Assembly: GCF_023973825.1 (NCBI RefSeq)
Contig: NW_027122940.1
Coordinates: forward strand, 25,388 to 89,387
Direction: 5' to 3'
DNA from: Plasmodium brasilianum
Taxonomy: Eukaryota; Apicomplexa; Aconoidasida; Haemosporida; Plasmodiidae
Length of the DNA stretch: 64,000 bases
Part shown: positions 52,501 to 64,000 of the stretch, piece after piece
Layout: every line of letters starts with the position of its first letter
How positions within the stretch are numbered: the first letter of the stretch is position 1
Notes under the pieces: model-generated
Databases searched by the model: none
What the model saw: the letters and a program-made list of their open reading frames with translations, nothing else
Told to the model about the DNA's origin: nothing
Made by a program: the position numbers and the translations under genes

Positions 52501-53577
52501 CATAAGAATCATTTTGAATTATTGGTTTATATCTTTTTTAAAAGTGAATAGAAAGGTTAATATAAAACATTATGTATCCTGAATAATTTCATTATTATCA
52601 CATTTTTGTCATTTTAATAATTTCATTGATATTTAAAATTTATTTTAATAAAACTTATATAAACAATAAAATAAATACTCTAATAATATTAAGGTACATA
52701 AATAAGTATGAACGCTTTTTATTAAAGTCACAATATTGTTGAGAAAAAAAATTAAATTCTTTATTAAGAGAATGAATTTTTATATATGATTTTTTCATTT
52801 TGCGTATATATAAATAACTGAAGAAAAAAATTATTATATATATAACAGTTAAAGTATTATAATTTTATAATAAATGAGAACTATTAATATGAGAACTTTT
52901 ATTAGGGCATAGAGATTAACATTTTTTTATGGAATATATTATTTACTTTTTTATAAGATGAAATATATGTGGCATATAATTAACTTTTCTTATATTTTAA
53001 CATCATTTTTCTTTAATGAAGAGATTTACTATATCAATTAACACATTAATTTCCAAATAATGCGAATACTTATAGGTTACAGAATAATTATCTTTTCAAA
53101 AGTGAAGAATATTGTATAGTTTTTTTTAATAGAATAAAATATAATTATATAAATTTATGTAATAATATTATATTAATTCAAAAATTGTGTTAAAATTTAT
53201 TTATTTTGCTCTTTTTTATTATTCAAATTATTATTTTTTTCAATGTTTAATATTTTGGAAAATGCAAATATCAATTTTTATTTTTTTTTAATATATATAA
53301 TATAATCTTACTAATTTTATTGAATACAGCATTAATATAATGTTATAATGAATATTTTTTCAGAAAGAAAAAAAATTCTATATAATAATAATATATTTTA
53401 AGTGTCTGAGTTTCAAACTTCAAATTTCATGCCGCTTTTTTTCTTCTTTACTACATATTACTTTACATTCTACTTCTTTATTTTTTAGAGGTATTACAAA
53501 ATTCAAATAACTTTTTTTTTTAACGGAATTTTTTTTTAAATATGATCTAAATATATATTATATGTATACCTATGAAT
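49596..53577. other. AT-rich spacer between pir and STP1
   Basis: About 4 kb with no open frame worth calling on either strand. It should contain the promoter of the minus-strand pir gene near its left end and the 3' end of the STP1 transcript near its right end. Confidence 0.5.
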
Positions 53578-56180
53578 TTATGAAGTGTGTCTTTGTGCTA
53601 TATCATGGGATTTTTTTATTGTTCCATCATTAACTATAGAATTTGCATATATGTCATTTTCTCTTGTCCAATCTTCTATCTCATTCCTGAAATTTTCATT
53701 CCCTATATGTGCATGTAATTCCTTATTTCTTTTATTTTCTATATCATTGTTATTATATTCAATTATATTTTCTGTAATTTCTTGTTTGTTATCTGAATAT
53801 ACTTCTGCCTTCCATTCGTTTATTGAACTATCGAAGTATGATTCCCTATTATTAAAATTCACCTCTTTTGTACATTCTTCTAATATCGACATAAGCACAA
53901 GGATACACAGCTTTGTCAATAATTTTTTTTTTATATATTTATATAATTCTTTATAATTTTCTTTGTTCTGCAATTCTTCTATATTTATTAATGATATATA
54001 ATTTATGGTTTCTTCACTTACACATTCTTCTGATATACTCTGCAACTTCTCTGTTAATACCTTAAGCCATTCCTGTTCCAAATATTGTTCTATAATATTA
54101 CAGTTTTTTGATATCCATTGTTTCCATAGATCTTTCTCTATTTCTAAGAATGGAATTTTTCGATTTTCATTAGAAGATTTCTTTTTTAATTTATCAATTT
54201 CTTGTATATAAGCGAGTTCTTTTTTCCATTCGTTTTTCAAATTATTATACCAGTCTTCTTTTTTCAATTTTGCAAAAAGATATCTATGTGTTTCTACCCA
54301 TTTATTCCATAGAATATTTTGTTTTTCAATATCATTGCTACTTTTAATATTTTCTGTTATTAGATCATTATATGTTAAATTAGGATAGGTTCTATAATCC
54401 TTTTTTTTGAACTCATCTAAACAAATTTTTAAGAATTCTTCTTTCTTGTTTTCCCAATCTTCATTTCTGCATTCTTCAAGTACTTGCATATGTACTTCTA
54501 TTATGGTTTTGGATCTGTCTTTTTGTTGCTTTGACGAATTTACATTTTTTGTAAGTTCATTTATTTTAATTTTTTTTATGATTTCTTCATCATCATATAT
54601 AGGGTTTTCAAAATGATCATCTGTAAAATGTTTACTATTATTGTTAGAAAATGAAGGTATTAGTAATCTAAGAAATTTCACTTGTCTTCTTAGATTCTTG
54701 TTTTTTTTTAAAATTCCTATTAAAACGTACTTTAATATAAAAAATAATTGTTTATATAATAAATTATTACAGTAATAAAATGTTTATATTATTTTTAATA
54801 TTTATTTTCTATTTTACTTTAATAAAAAAGGAAAATACAACAACGCATAGAATGCTTATTAGAGAAGGAGATATGTATGAGATAATTGTATGTTCTTCTG
54901 AATCTGTAATTGTATTTTAAATATATATTTTACAGATTGTAATTATTTGAAAAATAGAAGAATATGGAGAATTATAAATACCTAGAATTTTAAAGGGTCC
55001 ACTATATTCAACAGGAACTGAGGAAGAAACTGATGCTTCAGCAGTTAAGGGAGAATTTTCAGGGGAATGAGGTGCTAGTGATACATAAGAATCTTTATTT
55101 TGTAATATAATTGAAGTTGATTGTAATAGACCTTCATTTTCTGGTTGTAGTAATGTTATTGAATTTGAATCTAGGCCAGTGGATACATCTTGAATACGTG
55201 TAACTTTTTTTGCTGTACTTAGAGGTTCAGTTGATAATTGTAAATTAGTTTGAGATTGTGGTTCCTGTCGAATCTCCTGATCATGCGTAGTATATTTTTC
55301 AGTTTGTATTTGATCCTCTTGTGAACTTTTCACAATTTCTTGCGTAGAAACCTTACCAGTAGATGGTATATTAAATGTATTTTGAGTTTCTGCTTGTACA
55401 TCTTTTTTCTCTTCTTTATGTGCTGACGGTAACTGTGAATCTACACGCTTAATTTTGCATTCAGAGAGTGTTTTAAATATACTAGATCCTAGTATGTTGC
55501 ATTGTCTTGATGGAAAGTGAGATGGTTGATTATTACATTTACTTATAATGGTATCTTTCTTACTATTAAAATACGACTTTCTACCATTAATCCATGTATT
55601 ATATTCATTAATTTTACTAGCACATACTTCATTGCAATCTTTTATATTTATACGTTCATTTTTATAGCAAGGTATTCCTCTTATTCTTGATTCTTTTTCT
55701 TCGCAGAAATCTTCTACTTCATATTTTAAATTTAAAAGTGCTAAATCTTTTTCATCAACAATCACAAGACATCCTCCATGTTTATCTAGCTTTGAATAGT
55801 AAGATTTTGCCCAACTATATAATATTTTTTCCCACATTACTTTATCTTGATATGGTGGTGGATTCTTATGTTGAATTAGGTACTTAGCTAAACCTTTGCA
55901 TCCTTCCCTAAATTTTTCTTTTTTTGTCTCTTTTTTTAAGGAATTAGTTATATCATTTAGATATTTTGTTGTATTCTTAAAAGTGTCAATGCTAAAGAAT
56001 CTGAAATAAGAATAGCCACTAACACTTAAATGCTAAATTCAAGAGGATTATTAAAAATTATTTAAGTATTAATTTTATACTAGTTGTATTATCACTTTTT
56101 TTAAAATATATAAATTATTTATACATAAATATAATAATACAAAAAATAAGAAATATTACCGAAGTTATACAATTTTCCAT
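53578..56180 (-). CDS. STP1: STP1 protein, intact four-exon gene
   Basis: Four exons encode about 769 residues. Exon 1 (56180-56160) is M-E-N-C-I-T-S, then a 127-bp intron (GTAATA...TTTAG). Exon 2 (56032-54982) is the extracellular part: VSGYSYFRFFSIDTFKN, then GCKGLAKYLIQHKN, WEKILYSWAKSYYSKLDKHG and a Cys-rich stretch (about residues 73-180). A long Ser/Thr/Gln/Glu-rich stalk follows. Exon 3 (54903-54818, joined through a phase-1 split codon) is mostly the membrane helix SYISPSLISILCVVVFSFFI. Exon 4 (54729-53578, 383 codons plus stop) is a large cytoplasmic domain, Lys/Glu-rich with repeated Trp motifs (EDWENKKEEF, LWNKWVETHRYLF, NEWKKELAYI, LWKQWISKN, NEWKAEVY), like the Trp-rich cytoplasmic parts of STP1/SURFIN proteins. 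Introns 2 and 3 are 78 and 88 bp. No stop or frame break was seen. Likely an infected red-cell surface protein; the role is inferred from the family. Confidence 0.92.
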
Positions 56181-57023
56181 TATGATTCTATATTAGCATT
56201 TTAGTTCAATGTAAAAAACAATCTGAAATAGAACTATGAATTTATACCATATATCATTAATGAAATTCTAAATTAATATATCTTATTAAAAAAAAATTAT
56301 AAAATTATAAACTACATAAAAAGGTTTGTGTGAACTATAACATAATTGAATAAAATACTATATACATTACATACATCTTATATTTTTTTAACTTAAATAA
56401 ATATATCAAAACCGGGGATATATGCTAATCATAATGATATTAAATAGAGCTTAATTATATATTTGTATATAAAATTTTTATAATATTTATAAAGAAAAAG
56501 ACAAATAACTAACAATATACCGTTATATATATATATATATGTTATATCAGAAAGTAATATTAAAGTCAATTCGTAAATATATCGTTAAATTATGTATTTC
56601 ATTTTTTCCCTATTTTTTTTGTTAAAAAAGACATATACATGTAATTACGAATTCCACTATTAATGAAAATATTTCTCTTTATTCTTCTTCTTTTCCTGTA
56701 ATAAATCATCTATAAAACAAATTATTATTAAGTATAATATATTTCCTTTATATTTTGCAACTTTTCTTAATAATTGTTTTTATTTTATACCAATATAGGT
56801 ATTTGACTATGTTGCAATAGTTTTTTATAGTTAGTACGTTATACTATAGAGAAGAAACAACAATATATAAAGTATAATAAATTTTTCTATACTTATGCAA
56901 TGTACTTAGTTTTAAATATATCTATGGGACCTAAAGATATATATATATATATGTATTTTCTAAAAGTTAATTATTTATGGTATAAATTAGGCAATAGTGT
57001 AATTTTGAAATAATTTAAATTAT

Positions 57024-57030
<7 letters not shown>

Positions 57031-57061
<31 letters not shown>
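57031..57061. repeat. (AT)n microsatellite
   Basis: About 30 bp of alternating A/T. Confidence 0.9.
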
Positions 57062-57063
<2 letters not shown>

Positions 57064-59238
57064 ATAGTACATGTCTATTATAACTTTTTTATGTAAATGA
57101 TTTAATTTGGATGATATTTTAGTTAATAAAATGTATTATAGATATATTAACAAGTACTTATACGCTTGCAGACTAATTCAAAAACTGAAAGAATATGAGA
57201 ATATACTTATAGAATAATTAATTATAATTTTGTAATAAAATAGATCATTATTATATTTCGAAGTATATTGAAGTATGTACTACATTAAATTATACAAGGA
57301 CTAATGAAGCTTCATAACAATATTTCTGCAATTATTTAGTGATATATAATAGTAAACAGATTAAAAATATTTTTTTTATTTTTTTTTTTTATTCTGAATT
57401 TAGTAAATATATGAATATGTCATTTCAGCAATATTAATAAATGTCATTTTACCATACAAAATGAAAAAGTAAATGTATTATTTTAAATGCTTTATGATAC
57501 ATGAATAAATAAATAAAATTACAGAACATTTTAAAGGTATTACTAGAAGAATAGTCTTTCTATTATAATTTATGTATATTTCTAGGAATATTAATTGTTC
57601 ATTTAAAATACGCATATATGAAATACGGATTTATTAGTAAATTAAAAAAATATACGTATATTAATAGTAAATTTTTGTAAATAATTACTTCACACAGATA
57701 ATTTTGTTATTAAATTCATTCTTAGTGAATTTATTGCATTAAGGAATAACTATTTTCGTATAATTTTAATTTTTGAATTTAATTCAATATAATTTTTTTT
57801 TTTCGTGATCTATAATTTCATTTCTTTTTAATCCATTATATTGTATGACATTGTTTTAAAATATATTATGATAAATAATAATATACCGTTATAATGCAAA
57901 TAAAATTATTTTATCTTTTTTTAAAATATTATATATTTAAATTGTTAGTATTATAATGTGTTATATATATGGTAAGAATACAATATAAATAACATACAAC
58001 AGTGGATTCGTATGTATTATCTTGAAACAAAAAATAATTTTCTTAAAGAACTAAAAAAGTATTGCAATAAAACCCCTTTAATTTCTTTAACATATTTATG
58101 TAATTATATATTTTCTCTTTTCTTTATTGTTTTTTTTTTTACATTTTCATAATTATATGAATATTTTTTTTTAAATGTTTAATGAATATATGAATAATTT
58201 TTTATTTTTCTTAGTAGCTGCTTTTCTCATTATTTTGTTTTAATATATGATCAAATTTATTGTATATTAATGAATTTCTTTATGATATTTAAAGCAATCA
58301 AAAATTAGTAAATAATCATATGAGTAATTCAATATTCCTTCAAATTAATATTATTATATAATTAATTTTTTTATTGTAAAAAATAATATTTATCCTTGAA
58401 ATATATATATTGAACATGTGAAGTTTTAATACTAGAGGAACCAATAAAATTGAAATATATATATGTAAAAAGTACCACGGGATACAACATGATATATATG
58501 TATAACTAACTCTATTTAACTTATTTAATTTCTTTAAATTATAAATCATAATTTGTTTTTTTTTAATAAGTATAAAGTAACAATTTAGTATTCGTGATAT
58601 ATAGTATTATAAAAAGGAACTTATGTATTTAAATTTGTAGTTCATAGTGTTTCGTATTAGTCTTTGTAATTATCTACATATTCTAATGCTAAAAGAATAC
58701 TTAAAGTAAAATATATATTTAAAAAAATAATAAATGCATGTATTTTCTAATAAATATCTTTTAATTTTACGGGTATTTTTTTAGTTATACATATAAATAT
58801 ATAGTTACATAATATTATATGGGGAATTTGTCTTGATATATTATTTGACAAAGAATGTAATGAAATATAATTATCAACATATTATTAAGTATAACATATT
58901 ATAATATTGTTAATTTTTTATTAATATCATTTAATCTTATTGCATTATATATGATCGTTCAATCTATAATTGATTAATTATAAAAATCTGTGATTTTAAC
59001 ACTGATATATCAGAATTTGAGTTCCATGAATTATAACATTTTTCATTATTTTAACATAACAGTATAAATGTAATTATATATATCTAATTATACATTAAAT
59101 TATAACTAATTCTTTTCACTACCAATTTTTAGTTAATTTAATGATAATTTCTTTTATAAATTACATCTCTTGTTAACGTTACAATTATTAAATTAATAAT
59201 TTGCCTTGCACTTCCAATAATATATATCATAAGGATCT

Positions 59239-59268
59239 GGTACCTACAAGAATTCGTAGGTATCCTAT
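59239..59268. repeat. Short inverted repeat
   Basis: GGTACCTAC, an eight-base AT-rich spacer (AAGAATTC), then GTAGGTATCC. The arms pair over at least seven bases (TACCTAC with GTAGGTA). It stands out because it is GC-richer than the surrounding DNA. Its role is unknown. Confidence 0.5.
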
Positions 59269-60309
59269 ATATGTGTGTAGAACAATGGGATGGATATTAT
59301 CAAATTAAAATTAATGATTTTTTAAATACGTTCCGTGTCTAATTAAAAATTTATAAAATTTAATAAATTATTTGCTTTTTAATTGAACATTTTTTTTTTA
59401 TCTTCTTAAAAGAGTTTACATAAGTCTTTATATACGTAATTTTTATATTTCTATTGAAATAATATTAACTTATGTACTATTAATCTTCTGTTATTATTAA
59501 TAAAAAAAATTGTTTTAATCTTCTTTTTTTTTTTTTTGTTATACTTCAATTAATTCAACAATTTATTTTTTATGCACAAAGGTTATTATTATTGAATATT
59601 TATATATTATATTTATTTAAAGTGCAATATTATTTATAGGATGCATTGTCACATACAAACGTATAATCATTTTCGGAGGAATGACCTGTTAAATTATTAT
59701 TTTGTTCATATAGATATTTCATTATTTTTATATTTTATTTTTATTGAAGGTAACATCATTATTCAGATGAAGTAAAATAATATTAAAACAAATACATATT
59801 TGTAAGTATAATACAACTGCAACAATAGTTTCTTGTTGTAATAGATTAAGGGAATAGTATTAGAGAATTATCATTTTTATTTGGACTAATTTGTATTTTG
59901 AAAAAACGAAAAAATATAAAAAATAATACAATAAATGTAAATGAAATTATTAGATAAAATCGTACTAAATATTATTAGAATATGCTTCTTTTCATTTGTT
60001 TAACTGCTAGAGTGAATGCATTATAAATAATGGAAATCATTAAGATTTAGGAGCTTCATAGGGCTCATTAACAAATTGTGTGTGTAGTCAACTATTTTTA
60101 TTAGTCGTATAATTTGTACAAGTTCGAAATTAATATTTGAAAAATTGTAATTTTATGCAAAATTTATTTTTTTTTTTGTATAACACATATATATGTTATT
60201 ATATTACGGGTTTTATTTTTCAGAATTCTCTAACAGTCTGTGTGTATTAATTGAATAATAACGACATTTCAGAAACAGTAAAACATACAATTTATATTAA
60301 AAATAAAAA

Positions 60310-60610
60310 AAATGACATTTTTTAAGGAGTTTTTCATATTTCTAAGGCAAAACATATAGATATACATAAATATATTATAGTTGTAACCATACGGACAATA
60401 TATTAAATTCTATAGGAATTGAATATTAAAGTGAATATTTTATAATTTGCAAATATTTTATCATATAGCTTGTATAAATATGATTATAATATTTTTATAT
60501 TTAATTTTATTTTTATATAACAAGTTTTTTTGATATGTATTAAATACATAACGACACAATATGAAAAATATGTAAATTTAATTATTATATATATGTATAT
60601 GTATGATAAC
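60310..60610. repeat. Dispersed repeat, copy 2 (partner at 7.5 kb)
   Basis: Collinear with 7460-7760. Shared landmarks: GGCAAAACAT, ATTAAAGTGAATATT, ATAATTTGCAAATATTTTA, a perfect TAAATATGATTATAATATTTT, TATGAAAAATA and a closing TATATATA run. Copy 1 lies beyond the 3' end of an exported-protein gene; here no such gene is visible alongside. Confidence 0.75.
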
Positions 60611-62068
60611 ACAAATATGTTATAATATATAAATACAATAAAGAGAAATTTTAATATTATACAAGGAAATTAATATAATTTCTCATAATATTTAAATTAT
60701 AAATAAAACATAAATAATTTAAATAAGTATAGATATATATTGTTTAAAAAGAAGAAAAAATATATTTATAAATAATTAGTGTTACTAAAAAAGAAAAAGC
60801 CCATTTATATCTAATTTAACATAATTTTAAAATATACTGCACTTACGTTTTATAGTGATTTTATAGTTTATATTTATATTTTGGTATATATAAAAAATAG
60901 TTTATTGTATATATTATATAGTAACATTATCTGTAATAAAAGAACGAAAACTGAAAAGTGTGCGAAAAGGAAGAAGTAACGAAATAAGTGTGCTCATAAA
61001 TATGATATATATACATATATATACAATAAAATAATAAAAATAAAATAATGTTAATTTTTGTAGTTTTAAAATAGGCCTATAAATTTATCTGTTTTTACTC
61101 TTTTTTAATTTTTTATATACACGCTTAGAATATAGTACTTCTTCAGAACAGTAGTATAAAGTTATATTTCAGATGTTTACAATGTTTTTTGGTGCTCATC
61201 ATATTATTACAATTAATGTTCTCTTATCAATAACGCATAAGTTTTAGAAAAATTTTAGCACAATGTATTATTGTTGTAAAAAGTTCGTTTAATAGAATAT
61301 TATTTATTTATATATTTATGTAGATTTATTATAGCGTAGCAGTAAAATATATTCCTCTTACCTAGCACCTTTATAAAAATAAATAAAAAAGAATAATTTC
61401 TTCTTAAAATTTTTAATAGAAAAAGTAATGTATCACATATATTAGTATATTATATTGTTATTTTTTTTCATTTGTTATATGCATGTTATATCCTGTGTAT
61501 TATTAATAAATTCATTACCATTTAATATATTTTTATATAATGAAAATGTATGAAATATTTTTATAACATAATTTTCCCTTCCCTTTCTCTCTAATTTTTT
61601 TTTTTTTTTACTTCAGTAATATTTCTTTTAATTACATATAATTAATTAAAAATATATAAAATAACTAAATACCTGAATATAATTTTTTTTTTTAAATAAT
61701 GGTATAAATTAAACTTAAATTAAAATTATATTTTTGAAATAATATGATAGAAAAATAAAAAAATAAATATATAAGTGATTTTAAAATATATATTTATTCG
61801 TATATTAAATGGTAGCATATAAAGAATATTTTTTAATTGTATTATAGATTACAAAAGTGGGAATGTAACCAAAGTGTAACTAACAATTTTTTTATAATTT
61901 ACATAACACAGAATGTTGTTTTATTTGATTATTATTACTTTTATTATAATGTTACGATAATTAGTATTTTATTAAAAATTATTATTTATCCAGAATATAA
62001 TGTTTATAAAATAAAAATTATTAACATGGAAAAATAATTAAAATTAAAAATTGTTTTAACCTTTATAG
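60611..62068. other. Spacer before the last fam-m gene
   Basis: AT-rich, no supportable gene. The 66-codon plus frame at 61837-62037 lies in the upstream region that resembles the upstream DNA of other fam genes, and is taken as non-coding. Confidence 0.45.
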
Positions 62069-62115
62069 TAATACATTATTATAAATATACTGTATACATT
62101 TTATATTATATCGAA
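62069..62115 (+). promoter_or_regulatory. Weak copy of the fam upstream motif, gene 6
   Basis: TAATACATTATTATAAATAT then ACTGTATACATTTTATATTA, about 410 bp before the ATG at 62524. Position agrees with the other five, but sequence similarity is low. Confidence 0.2.
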
Positions 62116-62523
62116 ACTTAAATATATTCAAATAATAGGAAATGAAATTTTTCTCTCTTCATTTATCATGAAAAGGATTCACAAAAATATTATTTAATTA
62201 GCGCACTAAATGAAATGATAAAATAATGTATTAGAATAATTACTAATAAATTTAAATCATTTTATTTTAATGAAAGTGTATTTTTTATGAATATTATTAA
62301 GGTAAACGTTTTATAATACCTTTTTAAATGTATATTTTTTTTTTTATATATGTTGTAAAAACCATTACAGTTATATACATTTCATTGAGTAATTACGAAG
62401 AAATAATATTTTTTTTTTTTTTTTTTAGTAAGTATATTATCGTACATCATTGGAAGTATATTATATTATTATTATTTTTTTTTTTTTTTGCCGAATATAT
62501 TAATAATATCAAAGATATATATC

Positions 62524-63411
62524 ATGGAACAAAATATTAAAACTCCGTTTTTAATTAAAATTTCTGGGCTTATACTTTTAACATGGTTATGTCATTTTAT
62601 AAATGATATGGTATGACAATATTATATAAGGAAATTGTTGGGTATATATTTTGTTAGTGTTTTTTTTTTTTTATAAATACTACTTTTTATAATGGAATTA
62701 TTTATTCTATTAAATAAAAAATATTTACATTTTTCTTTTTTCTAGAATGGGTTTATCAAGTCTTCGGATGAGAGTTACACTCTTGGTAGAGTTTTAAAAA
62801 AAAGAACCTATAGATTACTAGCTGAATATGAAGAGGGTAAGGACTCAAAAATTGTAGTATTAAAAGATATGCCAAATTATAAAGAGTGTAAAAATAAAGA
62901 TAAATCTAATAATAAAAAAGGGGGAATAGGGAAAAACGGAAAACCCAATAAATCATTAAGTAAGAAGAGATTCTATATTAAACTTACGGATTATAATGAT
63001 GGAATGTCTGATAGAAAATATTTTCATTTTGAGAAAAAATGGATTAGAAAAAAAGATTATGAGATCTTCCAAGAACAGAATAAAAGAATTAGTGATAAAA
63101 ATTTTAAAAAAATAAAATTTAGAAGTTACGGATATGCAGTTGCTGTTTTTTTTCTTTTTTTTTTGTTTGGAATAGGATTCCCTATATTACAAGGTTTGGA
63201 GCTGCTGAAGCCTCTACAGAAGCAGCTTCTAGGGATATTAGGTGCGATCATAGGTGATCCCACTGTAGTACAACACTTTATTTGTTCAATATTTTATGGA
63301 GTTATTATCATTATATTAGCTATCATAATTATAATAACGATTCCTAAGGTCTTAATAAATAACGAAAAATATAAAAAATTTAAGTTAATGAATGTACAAA
63401 AAGAACAATAA
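62524..63411 (+). CDS. fam-m: fam-m protein with canonical export motif
   Basis: Two-exon fam-m gene, about 250 residues. Exon 1 (62524-62610) begins MEQNIKTPFLIKISGLILLT, a secretory signal. Intron 62611-62745 (135 bp) runs GTATGA to TTCTAG, phase 0. Exon 2 (62746-63411) has KKRTYRLLAEYEEGKD, in which R-L-L-A-E fits the RxLxE export motif exactly, unlike the other five fam genes here. The fam-m signature is modified: YNDGMSDRKYFHFEKKW, then IRKKDYEIFQEQ. Helix 1 (GYAVAVFFLFFLFGIGFPIL) is followed by a loop of about 35 residues (LELLKPLQKQLLGILGAI) and helix 2 (YGVIIIILAIIIIITI). It ends KKFKLMNVQKEQ. No fam-l partner is seen in the 6 kb upstream. Confidence 0.93.
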
Positions 63412-64000
63412 GTAGAATGAATTTTTCTTTAAGAAAATTATTTATATGAAGTAATAATTATAATATCTTTAGATATATATTTATTGTAAACATAGTTATA
63501 ACTGAAATAATTTCATAGAAGCACAGGTGTATATCGTATAAGGTTATTACGAAATGTAAGAAATTATGTTCTCAATATATTTGTGAATACGAAAGTTTTA
63601 AATATATTCATTTTGTATTATAAACTGTTGCTTTAGAATAATTAAATATGATTGCTTAATATATATATTTGTTCATTAAAATAGATTCTTATGTGGAATA
63701 TATGTATTGAAGTTAAAATTAATATATAATAAAAAATTAATGTATTTTCATTGATATGCTGTTAGAATTGATATTTTAAATGAAAAATGCTCGTTTCCAA
63801 TATTTTGTATTTTTCTAATGTAAGATGATTATTTGTGTATTTAAAATGAAAAATATATGATTAGCTTTCTATAAAAAATAAATGTATCTTTTTGTATTTA
63901 TTGGAAAAAATAGAAAGTATTATATTGCATTTTATATATTTAACTTAAGAAAAAAAACATAGCATTTAATATATAAAATAATTTTTATTAGAAATATATT
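63412..64000. other. 3' flank of the last fam-m gene
   Basis: Non-coding AT-rich DNA up to the window edge. AAAATTAATATATAATAA near 63716 matches the landmark in the other fam 3' flanks. Confidence 0.5.

Larger units (their letters stand above)
56181..60309. other. AT-rich spacer, nothing recognised
   Basis: More than 4 kb without a supportable gene; frames such as 58340-58549 are AT-driven. The first few hundred bases are the upstream region of the STP1 gene. The stretch contains a (TA)n run at 57031-57061 and a short palindrome at 59239-59268. Confidence 0.45.

Noticed and set aside
53585..54616. Several plus-strand frames (53585-53956, 54005-54211, 54407-54616)
   Set aside because: Antisense shadows of the STP1 cytoplasmic exon; Ser/Phe/Leu-rich, as expected from the reverse of Lys/Glu/Asn codons.
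58340..58549. 69-codon minus frame
   Set aside because: Mostly Ile/Tyr/Leu/Asn; no context.

Overview
This is an extremely AT-rich stretch of eukaryotic DNA. It contains short spliced genes with GT-AG introns of about 80-145 bp, polypyrimidine acceptors, (TA)n runs and poly-A/T tracts. The gene content fits a malaria-parasite subtelomere, and the mix of fam-l and fam-m two-exon genes with pir and STP1 genes points specifically to Plasmodium malariae or a very close relative. I saw no rRNA, tRNA, CRISPR, bacterial genes or telomere-repeat array.

Layout. At 1-9 kb there are two minus-strand genes: a three-exon pir-type gene whose first exon I cannot place (1244-2911), and a small exported-protein gene with signal exon and C-terminal membrane segment (8199-8999). 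From 9-18 kb there is gene-poor DNA with decayed exported-gene relics. From 18-43 kb there are five plus-strand fam-l/fam-m genes: fam-l 18244-19224, fam-m 21924-22817, fam-l 27051-28028, fam-l 37499-38504, fam-m 41985-42867. Between them lie a possible small spliced gene (30.3 kb) and another exported-gene relic (34.9-35.5 kb). From 44-50 kb there is a tandem duplication on the minus strand whose two units carry a dead pir copy (45612-46760) and an intact one (48418-49595). An intact four-exon STP1 gene (53578-56180, minus) follows. After a gene-poor stretch that repeats part of the 7.5 kb region, a last fam-m gene (62524-63411, plus) closes the window.

How the genes relate. Almost every gene follows one plan: a very short first exon (a hydrophobic secretory signal in fam-l, fam-m and the exported gene), a short phase-0 intron, and a main exon with one or two membrane segments. 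From family knowledge these proteins are expected to be exported into, or displayed on, the infected red cell. The six fam genes sit in repeated cassettes that share exon 1, intron, a conserved motif about 380-410 bp before the start codon, and 3' flanking sequence. The main differences lie in exon 2, and within exon 2 in the loop between the two membrane segments.

First exons, splice sites and whole gene models were built by eye from the sequence and phase-checked. No alignment or database search was run.
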